Origin: Arsenophonus endosymbiont of Aleurodicus dispersus | Lineage (GTDB): Bacteria > Pseudomonadota > Gammaproteobacteria > Enterobacterales > Enterobacteriaceae | Assembly (NCBI RefSeq): GCF_900343015.1 | Contig: NZ_LR025108.1 | Coordinates: forward strand, 434,001 to 498,000 | DNA length: 64,000 bases | Reading direction: 5' to 3' | Shown here: positions 1 through 13,850 of the stretch, in pieces | Numbering within the stretch: position 1 is the first letter of the stretch | Layout: each line of letters opens with the position of its first letter | Translations under genes and position numbers: made by a program | Notes under the pieces: model-generated | What the model was told of the DNA's origin: nothing | The model's database searches: none | The model's input: the letters and a program-made list of their open reading frames with translations, nothing else

Positions 1-368
<368 letters not shown>

Positions 369-379
369 TTAGAGGATAA

Positions 380-661
<282 letters not shown>

Positions 662-672
662 GTGAGGAAGAG

Positions 673-2142
<1,470 letters not shown>

Positions 2143-2143
<1 letters not shown>

Positions 2144-2334
2144 TGAAAGCAAAAGATCTACGAGAAAAAAGCATTCAAGAGTTGAATACTAAACTACTTA
2201 ACTTGCTACGTGAGCAATTTAACTTAAAGATGCAGAAAGCAAGTGGCCAGCTGCAACAGTCTCACTTGTTGAAACAAGTACGTCGTGATATTGCAAGTGT
2301 TAAGACTTTGTTGACTGAAAAGGCGGGTGTGTAA
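2143..2334 (+). CDS. rpmC: 50S ribosomal protein L29
   Basis: L29 is a small helical-hairpin protein at the 50S exit tunnel, near the docking site for trigger factor and SRP. The 63-residue length matches E. coli, and the start [15 protein letters not shown] and the central [11 protein letters not shown] motif are typical. Both ends overlap neighbours by one base (TAATG type junctions), so it is translationally coupled to rplP and rpsQ. Confidence 0.96.
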
Positions 2335-2588
2335 TGAGTAATAAAATACGTACTTTGCAAGGTCGTGTAACTAGCAATAAGATGGAGAAATCTATTGTAG
2401 TTGCTATTGAGCGTATGGTAAAATATCCTTTATATGGTAAGTTTATCCGTCGTACTACTAAATTGTATGTACATGATGAGAATAATGAATGTAGTATTGG
2501 TGATCTAGTGGAAATCCATGAAACCCGCCCACTGTCTAAAACAAAGTCATGGACACTTGTTCGCGTTGTAGAAAAAGCTGTTCTGTAA
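2334..2588 (+). CDS. rpsQ: 30S ribosomal protein S17
   Basis: S17 is a primary 16S rRNA-binding protein of OB fold that acts early in 30S assembly. The 84 residues include the family motif [18 protein letters not shown] and the [16 protein letters not shown] end. It is the last gene of the S10 operon; the 174-base gap that follows separates it from the spc operon and holds a probable promoter. Confidence 0.97.
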   Translation: MSNKIRTLQGRVTSNKMEKSIVVAIERMVKYPLYGKFIRRTTKLYVHDENNECSIGDLVEIHETRPLSKTKSWTLVRVVEKAVL

Positions 2589-2639
2589 TATAGTATTTAT
2601 TTCATACAATTAATAAGCATGACTTAATAAAGCGACAGT

Positions 2640-2700
2640 TTATTTGTCAATCCACATTGAAATTATGTTATTATAGTGCTATAACTTAATCTATATTGTA
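2640..2700 (+). promoter_or_regulatory. candidate spc operon promoter
   Basis: The gap between rpsQ and rplN is where the spc promoter lies in E. coli. Here a TTGTCA box (2644-2649) is followed by TATTAT (2669-2674). The spacing of 19 bases is longer than ideal, so the assignment rests mainly on position and AT-richness. Transcription from the S10 operon may also read through. Confidence 0.4.
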
Positions 2701-2762
2701 TAGCTTCTTCAATTTATATAAAAAGGAGCCAAGTTGTAGTTGATATTTAGCGGAGCATTTAA

Positions 2763-3134
2763 ATGATCTTAGAACAGACTATACTAAACGTAGCCGATAA
2801 CTCTGGAGCACGTGGTGTAATGTGTATCAAAGTTCTAGGTGGTTCTCACCGTCGCTACGCAGATATAGGTGATATCATTAAAATTACTGTTAAAGAAGCA
2901 ATTCCACGTGGTAAAGTAAAAAAGGGTGATGTGCTGAAAGCAGTAGTAGTACGCACCAAGAATGGTGTACGTCGACTTGACGGTTCTGTTATTCGTTTTG
3001 ATAAAAACGCTTGTGTATTGTTACACAACATAAGTGAGGAAGTTATCGGTACGCGGATTTTTGGGCCGGTAACTCGTGAACTTCGTACTGAGAAGTTTAT
3101 GAAAATTATTTCTTTAGCACCAGAAGTTCTTTAA
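2763..3134 (+). CDS. rplN: 50S ribosomal protein L14
   Basis: L14 (123 residues, standard length) lies at the subunit interface of the 50S and takes part in bridge B8. The start [17 protein letters not shown] and the basic region around [10 protein letters not shown] are typical. It is the first gene of the spc operon, preceded by a GGAG box ten bases before the ATG, and is followed 12 bases later by rplX. Confidence 0.97.
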   Translation: MILEQTILNVADNSGARGVMCIKVLGGSHRRYADIGDIIKITVKEAIPRGKVKKGDVLKAVVVRTKNGVRRLDGSVIRFDKNACVLLHNISEEVIGTRIFGPVTRELRTEKFMKIISLAPEVL

Positions 3135-3146
3135 GGAGTAGGCATA

Positions 3147-3461
3147 ATGGCCGCAAAAATCCGTCGTGATGACAAAGTCATCGTGTTAACTGGCAAAGAT
3201 AAAGGCAAGCGTGGTAAAGTAAAACAGGTTCTTTATTCTAGTAAAGTCATTGTTGAAGGGATTAATCTGGTTAAGAAACATCAGAAGCCTGTCCCCACTA
3301 TGAATCAACCAGGTGGTATTTTTGAAAAAGAAGCAGCAATTGATGTTTCTAATGTTGCAATCTTTAATGTGATAACTGGTAAAGCGGACCGAGTAGGTTT
3401 TAGAATTGAAGATGGTAAAAAAGTGCGATTCTTTAAATCTAACATTGAAACTATTAAGTAA
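3147..3461 (+). CDS. rplX: 50S ribosomal protein L24
   Basis: L24 is one of two proteins that start 50S assembly; it has a KOW motif ([18 protein letters not shown], residues 8-25). Its 104 residues match E. coli. An AAGGAG box lies upstream of the ATG. In E. coli the S8 repressor site lies at the junction of rplX and rplE; the AGGGGT box and ATGGCGAAACTGCATG start of rplE keep that local sequence, but I cannot confirm the fold by eye. Confidence 0.96.
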   Translation: MAAKIRRDDKVIVLTGKDKGKRGKVKQVLYSSKVIVEGINLVKKHQKPVPTMNQPGGIFEKEAAIDVSNVAIFNVITGKADRVGFRIEDGKKVRFFKSNIETIK

Positions 3462-3476
3462 TTTTAGGGGTATACG

Positions 3477-4037
3477 ATGGCGAAACTGCATGATTACTAT
3501 AAAAACGAGGTAGTCCAAAAGCTGATGACTCAGTTTAGCTATAATTCTATCATGCAAGTTCCTCGGGTCGAGAAGATTACCATGAATATGGGTGTTGGTG
3601 GAGCTATTTCTGATAAAAAGCTGCTTGATAATGCAGCTGCTGATTTAGCAGCAATAACAGGACAAAAACCATTTATAACAAAAGCGCGCAAATCTGTTGC
3701 AGGATTCAAAATACGTCAGGGTTATCCCATCGGCTGTAAAGTGACCCTGCGTGGTGAACGCATGTTTGAATTCTTAGAGCGTCTGATTTTTATTGCTATG
3801 CCACGTATCCGTGATTTCCGTGGGTTATCCACTAAATCATTTGATGGTCGCGGTAATTACAGTATGGGTGTACGTGAACAAATCATCTTTCCTGAAATCG
3901 ATTATGATCGAGTTGATAGTGTACGTGGTTTAGATGTTACTATCACTACTAGTGCTAAATCAGATGATGAAGGGCTTGCACTGTTGATGGCGTTTAACTT
4001 TCCGTTCCGTCAAGTAAGGCGGGTTATTCATGGCTAA
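3477..4037 (+). CDS. rplE: 50S ribosomal protein L5, with short C-terminal extension
   Basis: L5 binds 5S rRNA and, with L18, forms the 5S ribonucleoprotein of the central protuberance. The sequence starts [13 protein letters not shown] and carries the [13 protein letters not shown] and [18 protein letters not shown] motifs. E. coli L5 ends FPFRK at residue 179. Here the reading continues through [12 protein letters not shown] to residue 186, because the ancestral stop is gone and the next stop is the TAA inside the ATGGCTAAA start of rpsN. It therefore overlaps rpsN by 8 bases. The extension probably has little effect, but this is inference. Confidence 0.96.
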   Translation: MAKLHDYYKNEVVQKLMTQFSYNSIMQVPRVEKITMNMGVGGAISDKKLLDNAAADLAAITGQKPFITKARKSVAGFKIRQGYPIGCKVTLRGERMFEFLERLIFIAMPRIRDFRGLSTKSFDGRGNYSMGVREQIIFPEIDYDRVDSVRGLDVTITTSAKSDDEGLALLMAFNFPFRQVRRVIHG

Positions 4038-4335
4038 ACAATCAATGAAGGCACGCGATGTCAAACGTGCAAAATTATCTGAAAAATTATTTGTAAAGCG
4101 TACAGAATTAAAGGTTATTATTTCTGATGTTAATAGTTCTAATGAAGAACGTTGGAATGCTGTTCTTAAGCTGCAAACGCTGCCACGGGATTCCAGCCCT
4201 TCTCGTCGACGCAACCGCTGTCGACAAACTGGGCGACCACATGGTTTTCTACGAAAATTTGGCCTAAGCCGTATTAAAGTCCGTGAATCAGCTATGCGCG
4301 GTGAAATCCCGGGCCTTAAGAAAGCTAGCTGGTAA
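4030..4335 (+). CDS. rpsN: 30S ribosomal protein S14
   Basis: S14 belongs to the 30S head and is needed for binding of S3 and S10 and for decoding-site structure. It has 101 residues, the long zinc-free form typical of enterobacteria, with no CxxC pairs. The end motif [23 protein letters not shown] is complete (residues about 64-86). Its start lies inside the extended end of rplE. It is followed by rpsH after 32 bases. Confidence 0.96.
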   Translation: MAKQSMKARDVKRAKLSEKLFVKRTELKVIISDVNSSNEERWNAVLKLQTLPRDSSPSRRRNRCRQTGRPHGFLRKFGLSRIKVRESAMRGEIPGLKKASW

Positions 4336-4367
4336 TTATCACCAATTGAACACGTGAGTAAAAACAG

Positions 4368-4760
4368 ATGAGCATGCAAGATCCAATTGCCGATATGCTG
4401 ACCCGTATCCGTAATGGTCAGGCAGTTAATAAAACTTCGATCAATATGCCTTCCGCTAAGCTAAAAGTAGCGATTGCTACAGTTCTTAAAGAAGCAGGTT
4501 ATATCGAAGATTATAAAATTGAAGACGAAATTAAGCCAACCTTGGTAATTACATTGAAATATTTTCAGGGTAAGTCTGTTGTAGAAAGAATTAATCGTGT
4601 AAGCAGCCCAAGTTTGCGCATCTATAAAAAAAAATATGAGCTACCACTGGTTATGGCTGGTTTAGGCATTGCTATTATTTCTACTTCTAAAGGTCTCATG
4701 ACTGATCATATAGCTAGAAAAGCAGGTTTAGGTGGCGAAATTCTCTGCTACGTAGTTTAA
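4368..4760 (+). CDS. rpsH: 30S ribosomal protein S8
   Basis: S8 is a primary binder of the central domain of 16S rRNA, and in E. coli it also represses translation of the spc operon. It has 130 residues as usual, the start [18 protein letters not shown], and the conserved [25 protein letters not shown] end. The gene stands in standard spc order between rpsN and rplF. Confidence 0.97.
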   Translation: MSMQDPIADMLTRIRNGQAVNKTSINMPSAKLKVAIATVLKEAGYIEDYKIEDEIKPTLVITLKYFQGKSVVERINRVSSPSLRIYKKKYELPLVMAGLGIAIISTSKGLMTDHIARKAGLGGEILCYVV

Positions 4761-4774
4761 TTCCGGAGGAAAGA

Positions 4775-5308
4775 ATGTTTCGTTTAGCAAAAAAGCCGGT
4801 CATCATTCCTGTCGGCGTAGAGGTAAAACTTGACGGTCAAAATATATCGATTAAAGGTAAAAATGGCGAGCTTACTCGTACAATCCATAAAGCTGTTGAA
4901 GTCAAATATGTTTGTAATCAGTTAACGTTTGCACAACATCAAAGTTTTGATGATGCATGGGCAAAACTTGGTACTACACGTTCTTTATTGAATGCAATGG
5001 TTATTGGTGTTACTGAAGGTTTTACTAAGAAACTTCAGCTGATTGGTGTTGGTTATCGTGCAGCTATTAAAGATAATATTATAAGTTTGTCCTTAGGGTA
5101 CTCTCATCCGTTAGAGTATGAGCTACCAGCAGGTATTACTGCTAAATGTCCTTCACAGACTGAAATTGTGTTGGAAGGTTTAGATAAACAGGCAATAGGT
5201 CAAGTTGTATCAGAATTGCGTGCTTACCGTCGTCCTGACCCTTACAAAGGTAAAGGTGTTCGTTGCGTCGATGAAATCGTGCGTTATAAAGATGCTAAGA
5301 AGAAGTAA
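4775..5308 (+). CDS. rplF: 50S ribosomal protein L6
   Basis: L6 (177 residues, standard) has two similar beta-alpha domains and lies near the sarcin-ricin loop where elongation factors bind. The C-terminal motif [16 protein letters not shown] is complete (around residues 151-166). A CCGGAGGAAAG ribosome-binding site is among the best in the operon. It is followed 13 bases later by the start of rplR. Confidence 0.97.
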   Translation: MFRLAKKPVIIPVGVEVKLDGQNISIKGKNGELTRTIHKAVEVKYVCNQLTFAQHQSFDDAWAKLGTTRSLLNAMVIGVTEGFTKKLQLIGVGYRAAIKDNIISLSLGYSHPLEYELPAGITAKCPSQTEIVLEGLDKQAIGQVVSELRAYRRPDPYKGKGVRCVDEIVRYKDAKKK

Positions 5309-5321
5309 GGTAATAAATAGT

Positions 5322-5675
5322 ATGGATCAAAAAGTAATTCGTATACGTCGTGCAATTAGATCACGACGCAAAATTCGTGAACTAGGTGCAACGCGCTTGG
5401 TGGTACACCGTACCCCTCGTCATATTTATGCACAGGTTATTACTCCAACAGGTTCTGAAACTTTGGTGTTCGCTTCTACTACAGAAAAAATTATAAATAA
5501 GCAAGTAAAGTACACAGGAAACAAAGAAGCTGCCGCAGTAGTTGGTAAATTAATTGCTGAGCGAGCTTTGGGAAAAGGTATCAAAAATGTTGCTTTTGAT
5601 CGCTCTGGTTTCCAATATCATGGTAGAGTACAGATACTAGCAGATGCTGCTCGTGAAGCTGGACTTCAGTTCTAA
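5322..5675 (+). CDS. rplR: 50S ribosomal protein L18
   Basis: L18 binds 5S rRNA together with L5 and L25 in the central protuberance. I start it at the ATG at 5322 ([17 protein letters not shown]), giving 117 residues as in E. coli. Longer in-frame versions would begin inside rplF and add unrelated residues. The C-terminal [21 protein letters not shown] is typical. It belongs to the spc operon. Confidence 0.95.
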   Translation: MDQKVIRIRRAIRSRRKIRELGATRLVVHRTPRHIYAQVITPTGSETLVFASTTEKIINKQVKYTGNKEAAAVVGKLIAERALGKGIKNVAFDRSGFQYHGRVQILADAAREAGLQF

Positions 5676-5689
5676 GATAGAGGGGTAAG

Positions 5690-6208
5690 ATGTCTCACAT
5701 CGAAAAACAAGCTTGCGAACTACAGGAAAAGCTGATCGCTGTAAATCGTGTAGCAAAAACCATTAAAGGTGGCCGTATTTTTAGTTTTACAGCACTAACT
5801 GTCGTTGGTAACGGTAATGGTCGTGTTGGTTTTGGCTACGGTAAGGCTCGCGAAGTTCCAGCAGCAATCCAGAAAGCAATGGAAAAAGCCCGTCGCAATA
5901 TGAAAAACTTTGTTCTAAATAATGATACTCTATATCATCCTGCAAAAGGTGCTTATACAGGTTCTCGTGTGTTTATGCAACCTGCTTATGCAGGGACAGG
6001 TATTATCGCAGGAGGTGCAATGCGTTCTGTATTGGAAGTAGCTGGTGTTCATAACGTATTAGCTAAAACCTACGGTTCTACGAATCCAATTAATGTTGTT
6101 CGTGCAACGCTAGATGCTTTAGACAGCATGAAGTCTCCAGAAATGGTTGCAGCTAAGCGTGGTAAATCTGTTGAAGAAATTCTTGGTAATGGATCATGTC
6201 ATGGCTAA
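5690..6208 (+). CDS. rpsE: 30S ribosomal protein S5, with short C-terminal extension
   Basis: S5 lines the mRNA entry channel and affects decoding fidelity. The N-terminal double-stranded RNA-binding fold ([18 protein letters not shown]) and the [15 protein letters not shown] motif are present. E. coli S5 ends EEILGK after 167 residues; here the protein reads on as [11 protein letters not shown] to 172, because the ancestral stop is lost and the next in-frame stop is the TAA in the ATGGCTAAG start of rpmD. The result is an 8-base overlap with rpmD, the same arrangement as at rplE/rpsN. Confidence 0.96.
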   Translation: MSHIEKQACELQEKLIAVNRVAKTIKGGRIFSFTALTVVGNGNGRVGFGYGKAREVPAAIQKAMEKARRNMKNFVLNNDTLYHPAKGAYTGSRVFMQPAYAGTGIIAGGAMRSVLEVAGVHNVLAKTYGSTNPINVVRATLDALDSMKSPEMVAAKRGKSVEEILGNGSCHG

Positions 6209-6380
6209 GACTATTAAAATTAAACAAGTTCGCAGTTCTATTGGTTGCTTGCCAAAACATAAAGCCACTTTGACTGGTTTAGGTCTGCGTCGTATTGGTC
6301 ATAATGTAGAACGTGAAGATACACCAGCGATCCGCGGCATGATCAATTTAGTTTACTACATGGTTAAAGTTGAGGAGTAA
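6201..6380 (+). CDS. rpmD: 50S ribosomal protein L30
   Basis: L30 is a small 50S protein, 59 residues here as in E. coli. I start it at the ATG at 6201 ([20 protein letters not shown]), since the family start is MAKTIKITQ and an earlier ATG lies in the coding part of rpsE. The motif [20 protein letters not shown] is complete. Its start lies within the 3' end of rpsE, and it precedes rplO by three bases. Confidence 0.95.
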   Translation: MAKTIKIKQVRSSIGCLPKHKATLTGLGLRRIGHNVEREDTPAIRGMINLVYYMVKVEE

Positions 6381-6383
6381 GAG

Positions 6384-6818
6384 ATGCGCTTAAATACTCT
6401 GTCTCCAGCTGAAGGTACTAAACATGCACCTAAACGCGTAGGTCGTGGTATTGGTTCTGGTTTAGGTAAAACTGGCGGGCGTGGTCATAAAGGTCAGAAA
6501 TCTCGTTCCGGAGGTGGCGTACATCGTGGTTTTGAAGGCGGTCAGATCCCGTTATATCGTCGTTTACCTAAATTTGGGTTTACTTCACGTAAAGCAATGA
6601 TTACTGCAGAAGTTCGTTTATCAGACATTGCTAATGTTGAAGGCAATGTGATTAACCTGAATACGCTGAAAGCTGCTAATATAGTTGGTATTCAAATAGA
6701 ATATGCAAAAATTTTTCTTTCTGGTGAAGTTAATCGGTCATTAACTGTGTATGGTCTTCGTGTAACAAAAGGTGCCAGGATTGCAATTGAAGCAGCTGGC
6801 GGTAGAATTGAGGAATAA
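6384..6818 (+). CDS. rplO: 50S ribosomal protein L15
   Basis: L15 enters late in 50S assembly and has a long N-terminal extension that reaches into the 23S rRNA core. The 144-residue sequence begins [22 protein letters not shown] and has the glycine-rich [19 protein letters not shown] stretch. The stop TAA at 6816-6818 is followed at once by the secY start region. All positions match the normal spc operon. Confidence 0.96.
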   Translation: MRLNTLSPAEGTKHAPKRVGRGIGSGLGKTGGRGHKGQKSRSGGGVHRGFEGGQIPLYRRLPKFGFTSRKAMITAEVRLSDIANVEGNVINLNTLKAANIVGIQIEYAKIFLSGEVNRSLTVYGLRVTKGARIAIEAAGGRIEE

Positions 6819-6825
6819 GTTACAG

Positions 6826-8151
6826 GTGGCGAAGAAACAAGGGTTAGATTTTCTAAGTGCTAAAGGTGGTATAGGCGAACTTAAACGAAAGCTTTTGTTT
6901 GTAATTGGGGCGCTAATTATTTTCCGTATTGGTTCTTTTATTCCAATTCCTGGAATAAATTCCACTGTGCTTGCTAAATTGTTTGAACAGCAAAGAGGCA
7001 CCATAATTGAAATGTTTAATCTGTTTTCTGGTGGTGCGCTTAGTCGTGCTTCTATCTTTGCATTGGGAATTATGCCTTATATTTCAGCATCAATTATTGT
7101 TCAATTACTGACTGTAGTTAATCCTTGGTTAGCAGAGATTAAGAAGGAAGGTGAAGCCGGTCTACGTAAGATTAGTCAATATATACGTTATGGTACTTTG
7201 GTATTAGCGATATTCCAATCTATTGGTGTTGCAACAGGGTTACCTAATGTGGCTGGTATGCAGGGGTTAGTCATTAATCCTGGTTTTATGTTTTATTTTA
7301 CGGCTGTTGTTAGTTTAGTGACAGGAACAATGTTTTTGATGTGGTTAGGTGAGCAAATTACTGAAAGAGGTATTGGAAACGGTATCTCTATTATTATTTT
7401 TGCAGGTATAGTTGCAGGCCTCCTACCGGCTATTTGCCATACCATTGAACAAGCTCGGCAAGGTGATTTGCACTTCCTCTTATTGTTGTTGATTGTAGTT
7501 TTAGTATTTGCAGTGACTTATTTTGTTGTTTTTATGGAGCTTGGTCAGCGTCGTATAGTAGTTAACTACGCAAAACGTCAACAAGGTCGTCGCATTTATG
7601 CTGCACAAAGCACACATTTACCATTAAAAGTAAATATGGCAGGCGTAATTCCTGCAATTTTTGCTTCCAGTATTATACTATTCCCAGGTACAGTAGCTTC
7701 CTGGTTTGGTGATGGAACAGGAAGGGGTTGGCTTACAGCTATTTCAATATATTTGCAGCCAGGACAACCACTTTATACATTACTTTATGCATCTGCAATT
7801 ATCTTCTTCTGTTTCTTTTATACTTCATTAGTTTTTAATCCGAGAGAGACAGCAGATCACCTGAAGAAGTCAGGTGCATTTGTACCAGGAATTCGTCCAG
7901 GAGAGCAAACTGCTAAGTATATTGTCAAAGTAATGACGCGCCTAACATTAGTAGGTGCATTGTACGTTACTTTTATTTGCTTAATTCCGGAGTTTATGCG
8001 TAATGCAATGAAAGTTCCGTTCTATTTTGGTGGCACTTCACTTATGATTGTAGTTGTCGTTATTATGGACTTTATGGCTCAAGTGCAAACTATTATTATG
8101 TCAAGTCAATATGACTCTGCATTGAAAAAAGCGAACCTTAAAGGCAAATAA
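6826..8151 (+). CDS. secY: protein translocase subunit SecY
   Basis: SecY is the channel of the SecYEG translocon in the inner membrane, which exports and inserts proteins. The sequence has ten membrane segments, the plug region ([20 protein letters not shown]), and the cytosolic loop [10 protein letters not shown] used by ribosomes and SecA. I chose the GTG at 6826, which gives VAKKQGLDF and 441 residues, close to the 443 of E. coli. A longer frame would begin inside rplO. A GAGG box lies about 13 bases upstream. Its gene follows rplO in the spc operon. Confidence 0.95.
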   Translation: MAKKQGLDFLSAKGGIGELKRKLLFVIGALIIFRIGSFIPIPGINSTVLAKLFEQQRGTIIEMFNLFSGGALSRASIFALGIMPYISASIIVQLLTVVNPWLAEIKKEGEAGLRKISQYIRYGTLVLAIFQSIGVATGLPNVAGMQGLVINPGFMFYFTAVVSLVTGTMFLMWLGEQITERGIGNGISIIIFAGIVAGLLPAICHTIEQARQGDLHFLLLLLIVVLVFAVTYFVVFMELGQRRIVVNYAKRQQGRRIYAAQSTHLPLKVNMAGVIPAIFASSIILFPGTVASWFGDGTGRGWLTAISIYLQPGQPLYTLLYASAIIFFCFFYTSLVFNPRETADHLKKSGAFVPGIRPGEQTAKYIVKVMTRLTLVGALYVTFICLIPEFMRNAMKVPFYFGGTSLMIVVVVIMDFMAQVQTIIMSSQYDSALKKANLKGK

Positions 8152-8193
8152 TTTCCTTTAAATTAATTTGCTTTGTAAGTTACGGAGAGTAAA

Positions 8194-8310
8194 ATGAAAG
8201 TTAGTGCTTCAATCAAGAAATTATGTCGTAATTGTAAAATCATTAAACGTAATGGTGTTGTTCGTGTAATTTGTAGCGTTGAACCAAGACATAAACAGCG
8301 TCAAGGCTAA
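8194..8310 (+). CDS. rpmJ: 50S ribosomal protein L36
   Basis: This 38-residue protein translates as [20 protein letters not shown] followed by a basic tail ending in HKQRQG. It is L36 with the zinc-ribbon ligands C11, C14, C27 and H33 all present (the C+ form). L36 binds 23S rRNA near the sarcin-ricin loop. A GGAGAG ribosome-binding site lies just before the ATG. It is the last gene of the spc operon, between secY and rpsM, as in E. coli. Confidence 0.95.
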   Translation: MKVSASIKKLCRNCKIIKRNGVVRVICSVEPRHKQRQG

Positions 8311-8358
8311 GAAAGCGGTATTTTCCACTTATACAGTATTTAACTTTAGGAGTGCATA

Positions 8359-9118
<760 letters not shown>

Positions 9119-9153
9119 TTTAATTATATTGTTTTTTTAGGATTTTGGGATAA

Positions 9154-9777
<624 letters not shown>

Positions 9778-9802
9778 AGCTTAGTACCAAAGAGAGGACA
9801 TA

Positions 9803-10786
9803 ATGCAGGGTTATGTGACAGATTTTCTTAAACCACGCTTAGTTGATATCGAGCAAATTAATTCTATGCACGCCAAGGTGACCCTTGAACCATTAGAACG
9901 TGGTTTTGGCCATACTCTTGGTAACGCACTACGCCGTATTTTGCTTTCCTCTATGCCGGGTTGTGCTGTTACCGAGGTTGAAATTGATGGTGTACTGCAT
10001 GAGTACACCACTAAAGAAGGTGTGCAGGAAGATATTATGGAGATTCTCCTTAATCTGAAAGGGCTAGCGGTAAAAGTTCACGGTAAAGATGAAGTTATTC
10101 TGACCTTGAATAAATCTGGAATTGGACCAGTTAATGCCGCCGATATTAACCCTAATGATGATATCGAAATTGTCAATCCACAATATGTTATCTGCCATCT
10201 AACTGATGAAAGCTCTGCTATTAATATGCGTATTAAGGTACAGCATGGTCGTGGGTATGTTCCGGCTTCTGCCCGTATTCATTCGGCAGAACGACCTATC
10301 GGTCGTTTATTAGTTGATGCATGCTATAGCCCTGTGGAGCGTATTTCATACAATGTTGAAGCGACGCGTGTAGAACAACGCACTGATTTGGATAAGTTAG
10401 TTATCGAGATGGAAACTAACGGTATAATCGATCCAGAAGAGGCAATTCGTAGAGCAGCAACTATCTTGGCTGAACAACTTAAAGCTTTCGTTGATTTACG
10501 CGATATTGCCAAGGTGGAAGTGAAAGATAAGAAGCCAGAGTTCGATCCTATTCTTCTGCGCGCAGTTGACGATTTGGAATTGACTGTTCGCTCTGCTAAT
10601 TGTTTAAAAGCAGAAGCTATCCACTACATCGGTGATTTAGTTCAGCGCACTGAAGTTGACTTACTTAAAACTCCTAATCTAGGTAAAAAATCACTTACTG
10701 AAATTAAAGATGTTTTGGCATCAAGAGGTTTATCGCTAGGCATGCGGTTAGCAAATTGGCCTCCAGCAAATATTGCTGATGGCTGA
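9803..10786 (+). CDS. rpoA: RNA polymerase subunit alpha
   Basis: The alpha subunit dimerises to start assembly of RNA polymerase, and its C-terminal domain binds UP elements and activators. The sequence is 327 residues against 329 in E. coli. The N-terminal domain shows [26 protein letters not shown] (about 32-57, the beta-contact loop). The C-terminal domain shows [26 protein letters not shown] and ends [13 protein letters not shown]. It follows rpsD by 25 bases in the alpha operon. Confidence 0.98.
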   Translation: MQGYVTDFLKPRLVDIEQINSMHAKVTLEPLERGFGHTLGNALRRILLSSMPGCAVTEVEIDGVLHEYTTKEGVQEDIMEILLNLKGLAVKVHGKDEVILTLNKSGIGPVNAADINPNDDIEIVNPQYVICHLTDESSAINMRIKVQHGRGYVPASARIHSAERPIGRLLVDACYSPVERISYNVEATRVEQRTDLDKLVIEMETNGIIDPEEAIRRAATILAEQLKAFVDLRDIAKVEVKDKKPEFDPILLRAVDDLELTVRSANCLKAEAIHYIGDLVQRTEVDLLKTPNLGKKSLTEIKDVLASRGLSLGMRLANWPPANIADG

Positions 10787-10831
10787 TGAATGATATATAT
10801 CACTAGTTAAGTTTTTACTGGGGGGAAGGTA

Positions 10832-11209
10832 ATGCGCCATCGTAAGAGTGGTCGTCAATTGAACCGCAATAGTAGCCATCGCCAAGCTATGTTTCGTAAT
10901 ATGGCTGGTTCTTTAGTTCGTCATGAGATTATCAAGACAACTTTGCCTAAAGCAAAAGAGTTGCGGCGGGTAGTTGACACACTGATTACTCTTGCCAAGA
11001 CAGACAGCGTAGCTAATCGTCGTCTGGCATTTACACGTACTCGTGATAATCAGATCGTGGCAAAATTATTTAATGAACTTGGGCCACGTTTTACGTGCCG
11101 TGCAGGTGGATATACTCGTGTTATTAAGTGTGGCTTTCGAGTAGGTGACAAAGCGCCGATGGCTCACATCGAGCTTGTTGATCGTACTGTTAAAAGCATA
11201 AGTGACTGA
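10832..11209 (+). CDS. rplQ: 50S ribosomal protein L17
   Basis: L17 lies near the 50S exit tunnel. It has 125 residues against 127 in E. coli, and the start [20 protein letters not shown] and the motif [21 protein letters not shown] are typical. A strong GGGGGGAAGG ribosome-binding site precedes it. It is the last gene of the alpha operon and converges on fmt across a gene-free spacer. Confidence 0.97.
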   Translation: MRHRKSGRQLNRNSSHRQAMFRNMAGSLVRHEIIKTTLPKAKELRRVVDTLITLAKTDSVANRRLAFTRTRDNQIVAKLFNELGPRFTCRAGGYTRVIKCGFRVGDKAPMAHIELVDRTVKSISD

Positions 11210-11622
11210 ATAATAAATTTACAATTAGATATCTGATCTAGTAATGAACTTTTTCGAGTTTGCTATCATAGTGAATAATATTGGATAATATATATTGATG
11301 TATTAAAATGGGCGATAAAACAGGTGATATAGCTCAATTACTTCTACTTGTACAATATCTCTTAATAAGGACTATCACTTTCTTTGCACTAATTTTTAGT
11401 AAGCATAGCTGACATAATATTTGCTTACTTATGTAAAATAGTTTTATCTTTATTTGAGATATTTTTTTACATTCTAGAAGAACAGTACTGAACTAGTATT
11501 TTTTATCAATAACCTGTGCAATGACTTGATCACAGAATATTCTAAGGTTAGATTTTTTATTTCTATTGAATAAAATAGAAATATTACCTACTAATTATAT
11601 ATGTAATTAATAAATTAAATTA
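11210..11622. other. gene-free spacer; site of lost zntR, mscL, trkA and rsmB
   Basis: In E. coli the genes zntR, yhdN, mscL, trkA and rsmB lie between rplQ and fmt. Only 413 AT-rich bases remain here, and I can recognise no piece of those proteins in any frame. One inverted repeat, AGTAAGCA (11398-11405) with TGCTTACT (11422-11429), could be a weak terminator for the alpha operon, but it has no good T run. Confidence 0.6.
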
Positions 11623-12594
11623 TTAATTTAGCTGCATTTGTGAATAGATCATTCTATTAGGTATAAACCATTCGTGATGAGAGTTTAAAAAATCACTAGC
11701 TAACATTATTTTTTTACCTGCCGGCTGTATTTTTAATATATTTAAAATACCTTTCGCGGTTGCCACTTTAATCCCTGTTTTATCAGCACTTAAAATTATT
11801 CCTGGTGATCTATCAATTTCATGATTGATTACTTCTGCATACCAAACTTTAATAGGTTTATCTGCCATCATAAAATAACTTACTGGCCAAGGATTAAATG
11901 CTCGTATACATCGTTCAATTTGTTCAGCAGAAAGTGTCCAATCAATTAATGCTTCATTTTTACTCAGTTTTTTTGTATAGTTAGCTAATCTTTCGTGTTG
12001 CTTTTCTGGTTTTGCTTTACCTGAAGTGAGCAGATCAAGAGTATGTAGGAGTGCAATAGGGCCAAGTTTTGCAAGTTTTTGATACAGTGTTGCGCTTGTT
12101 TCTTTTAGTTCAATGGGGCAACTTACTTTATATAGCATATCTCCAGTATCCAGTCCAATATCCATTTGCATAATCGTAATACCTGTTTCTTTATCACCAG
12201 CCCAAATGGAGCGTTGAATTGGCGCCGCGCCTCTCCAGCGAGGTAGTAGTGATCCATGAACATTTATGCAGCCCATTGGTAGCATATTTAATACCATTTC
12301 AGGTAAAATTAGGCCATATGCGACAACAATTATAACATCGGCATGTTGATTTTCAATCCAGCGCTGACTTTCTGCTGTTTTTAGAGTTGTTGGCTGTAAA
12401 ATAGGAATGTTATTTTTTTCTGCTAATGTTTTTACTGTGCTTGATGTGAGTCTTCGTCCTCTTCCAGCTGGTTTATCAGGTTGTGTTATAACACCAACAA
12501 TTTGGTACTTATCCTTGATAAGTAGCAAGGCAGCTAAATGTTGTGCTGCAAAATCCGGAGTGCCGGCAAAAATAATTCGTAGATTATTTAACAC
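11623..12594 (-). CDS. fmt: methionyl-tRNA formyltransferase
   Basis: Fmt adds a formyl group from 10-formyl-tetrahydrofolate to the methionine on initiator tRNA in the cytoplasm. The 323-residue protein has the start [16 protein letters not shown], the catalytic region [20 protein letters not shown] (Asn, His and the downstream Asp in [10 protein letters not shown]) and the C-terminal tRNA-binding domain. The start is GTG at 12594. Def, which later removes the formyl group, lies directly upstream on the same strand, 32 bases away, as in other enterobacteria. Confidence 0.95.
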   Translation of the reverse strand: MLNNLRIIFAGTPDFAAQHLAALLLIKDKYQIVGVITQPDKPAGRGRRLTSSTVKTLAEKNNIPILQPTTLKTAESQRWIENQHADVIIVVAYGLILPEMVLNMLPMGCINVHGSLLPRWRGAAPIQRSIWAGDKETGITIMQMDIGLDTGDMLYKVSCPIELKETSATLYQKLAKLGPIALLHTLDLLTSGKAKPEKQHERLANYTKKLSKNEALIDWTLSAEQIERCIRAFNPWPVSYFMMADKPIKVWYAEVINHEIDRSPGIILSADKTGIKVATAKGILNILKIQPAGKKIMLASDFLNSHHEWFIPNRMIYSQMQLN

Positions 12595-12626
12595 TTCACT
12601 ATATTATGATATATGATAACATATCA

Positions 12627-13139
12627 TTATGTTGTTTTTGCTTTTAGCAGTTCAAGCTTTTTAATTTTATTACTAATGCGTTGGCGTTTTAATGCTGAAA
12701 GATAGTCAATAAATAACTTGCCATTTAGATGATCTATTTCATGTTGAATACAGATAGCCAGTAAATCATTTGTTTCTAATTTAAAAGGTTTACCATTAAG
12801 ATCTAATGCTTTAATTTTGATCCCCTTAGCACGAAGTACAAATGCCCGTTGTTCTGGTACAGAAAGACAACCTTCCTCAATTCCCATTTGACCAGATGTA
12901 TCTAAGATAACAGGATTTATAAGTACTAATCTTTCATTACGATATTTTGAAACGTCAATAACGATAATTCTTTTAAGAATATTAACCTGTGTTGCGGCTA
13001 AACCAATACCTTTTTCTTCATACATTGTTTCAAACATATCATTAACGATACGTTGTATTTCTAAATCAACTTTTTTTACCGGTTCTGTAATTTTGCGAAG
13101 ACGTTCATCTGGGTAATGTAATATATTTAATACTGACAT
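12627..13139 (-). CDS. def: peptide deformylase
   Basis: Def removes the N-formyl group from new proteins. The 170-residue sequence holds the three metal-site motifs in order: GIGLAATQ (about 45-52), EGCLSVP with the ligand cysteine (about 89-95), and QHEIDHLNG with the two ligand histidines and catalytic glutamate (about 132-140). It forms an operon with fmt. The upstream partner dprA, divergent in E. coli, is not seen. Confidence 0.96.
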   Translation of the reverse strand: MSVLNILHYPDERLRKITEPVKKVDLEIQRIVNDMFETMYEEKGIGLAATQVNILKRIIVIDVSKYRNERLVLINPVILDTSGQMGIEEGCLSVPEQRAFVLRAKGIKIKALDLNGKPFKLETNDLLAICIQHEIDHLNGKLFIDYLSALKRQRISNKIKKLELLKAKTT

Positions 13140-13830
13140 AAATATTTCAAGTTATATCTAAAAAGTGAAAGGTATTTAACACCTATTATAGACCTTTCTT
13201 ATTAATATTGATAGTATTGGTTATAAATAAAACACACTAATTGCCAATTATGAGCAAGACCTACGAAGTATTAAAATATGCTGATTGTATTTGGCTTCTG
13301 CTTTTAAATTATAGCACAGTAAATTAACGGATATTTAATCAGTATTAAATAGATTAAAAGAATAATTGAGGATAGTATTTTTTCAATTTTTATAATTATT
13401 TGTGGACTTTAACTAAGCCTTCTAACTCTTCTGACGATAATTTTATCATTTATTTTATAGGATTTTCAATATATAAATAATCACTTTAAAATTTTTTTAT
13501 GACTACACAATCATCACTGCTTACGACATCATCATCAATCTATGTTCCCTATGTTTCATTGAAAATAATTAACCTCATATATGTAACATAATTTTATGTT
13601 CAATGATAACGTTTTCTCCAATAATTAAAAGATATCTTTTATGGTTTTTATGATTAACATGAAATACTGAACTATCTTGAATATTAGTTCTTGCTCTAAT
13701 ATAGATTTAGTGGCTAAAAGCTTATATCATATGTTCAAATTTTTAAAATTATAAATTATCATAAATACTATAAGATCTAGCTAGCTTTGTAGAAGCTTAA
13801 TTCATTATGACGAAAATAAATTCATATAAA
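13140..13830. other. gene-free AT-rich spacer upstream of def
   Basis: I see no protein that can be recognised in either strand here; all frames are broken by stops. In E. coli, dprA and smg start here divergently from def, but I could not match either. It probably holds the def promoter and decayed sequence. Confidence 0.5.
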
Positions 13831-13850
13831 TAAAACTAGCAAAAAAATAG

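Noticed and set aside
11398-11429. AGTAAGCA/TGCTTACT inverted repeat after rplQ as alpha-operon terminator
   Set aside because: The loop is long, the stem AT-rich and there is no T run directly after it, so I mention it only within the spacer entry.
12523-12540. TAGCAAGGCAGCTAAATG occurs in fmt and again at 14274-14291 before the 5S
   Set aside because: An 18-base exact repeat with no structure around it; it may be a tiny duplication or coincidence, and there is no sign of a mobile element.
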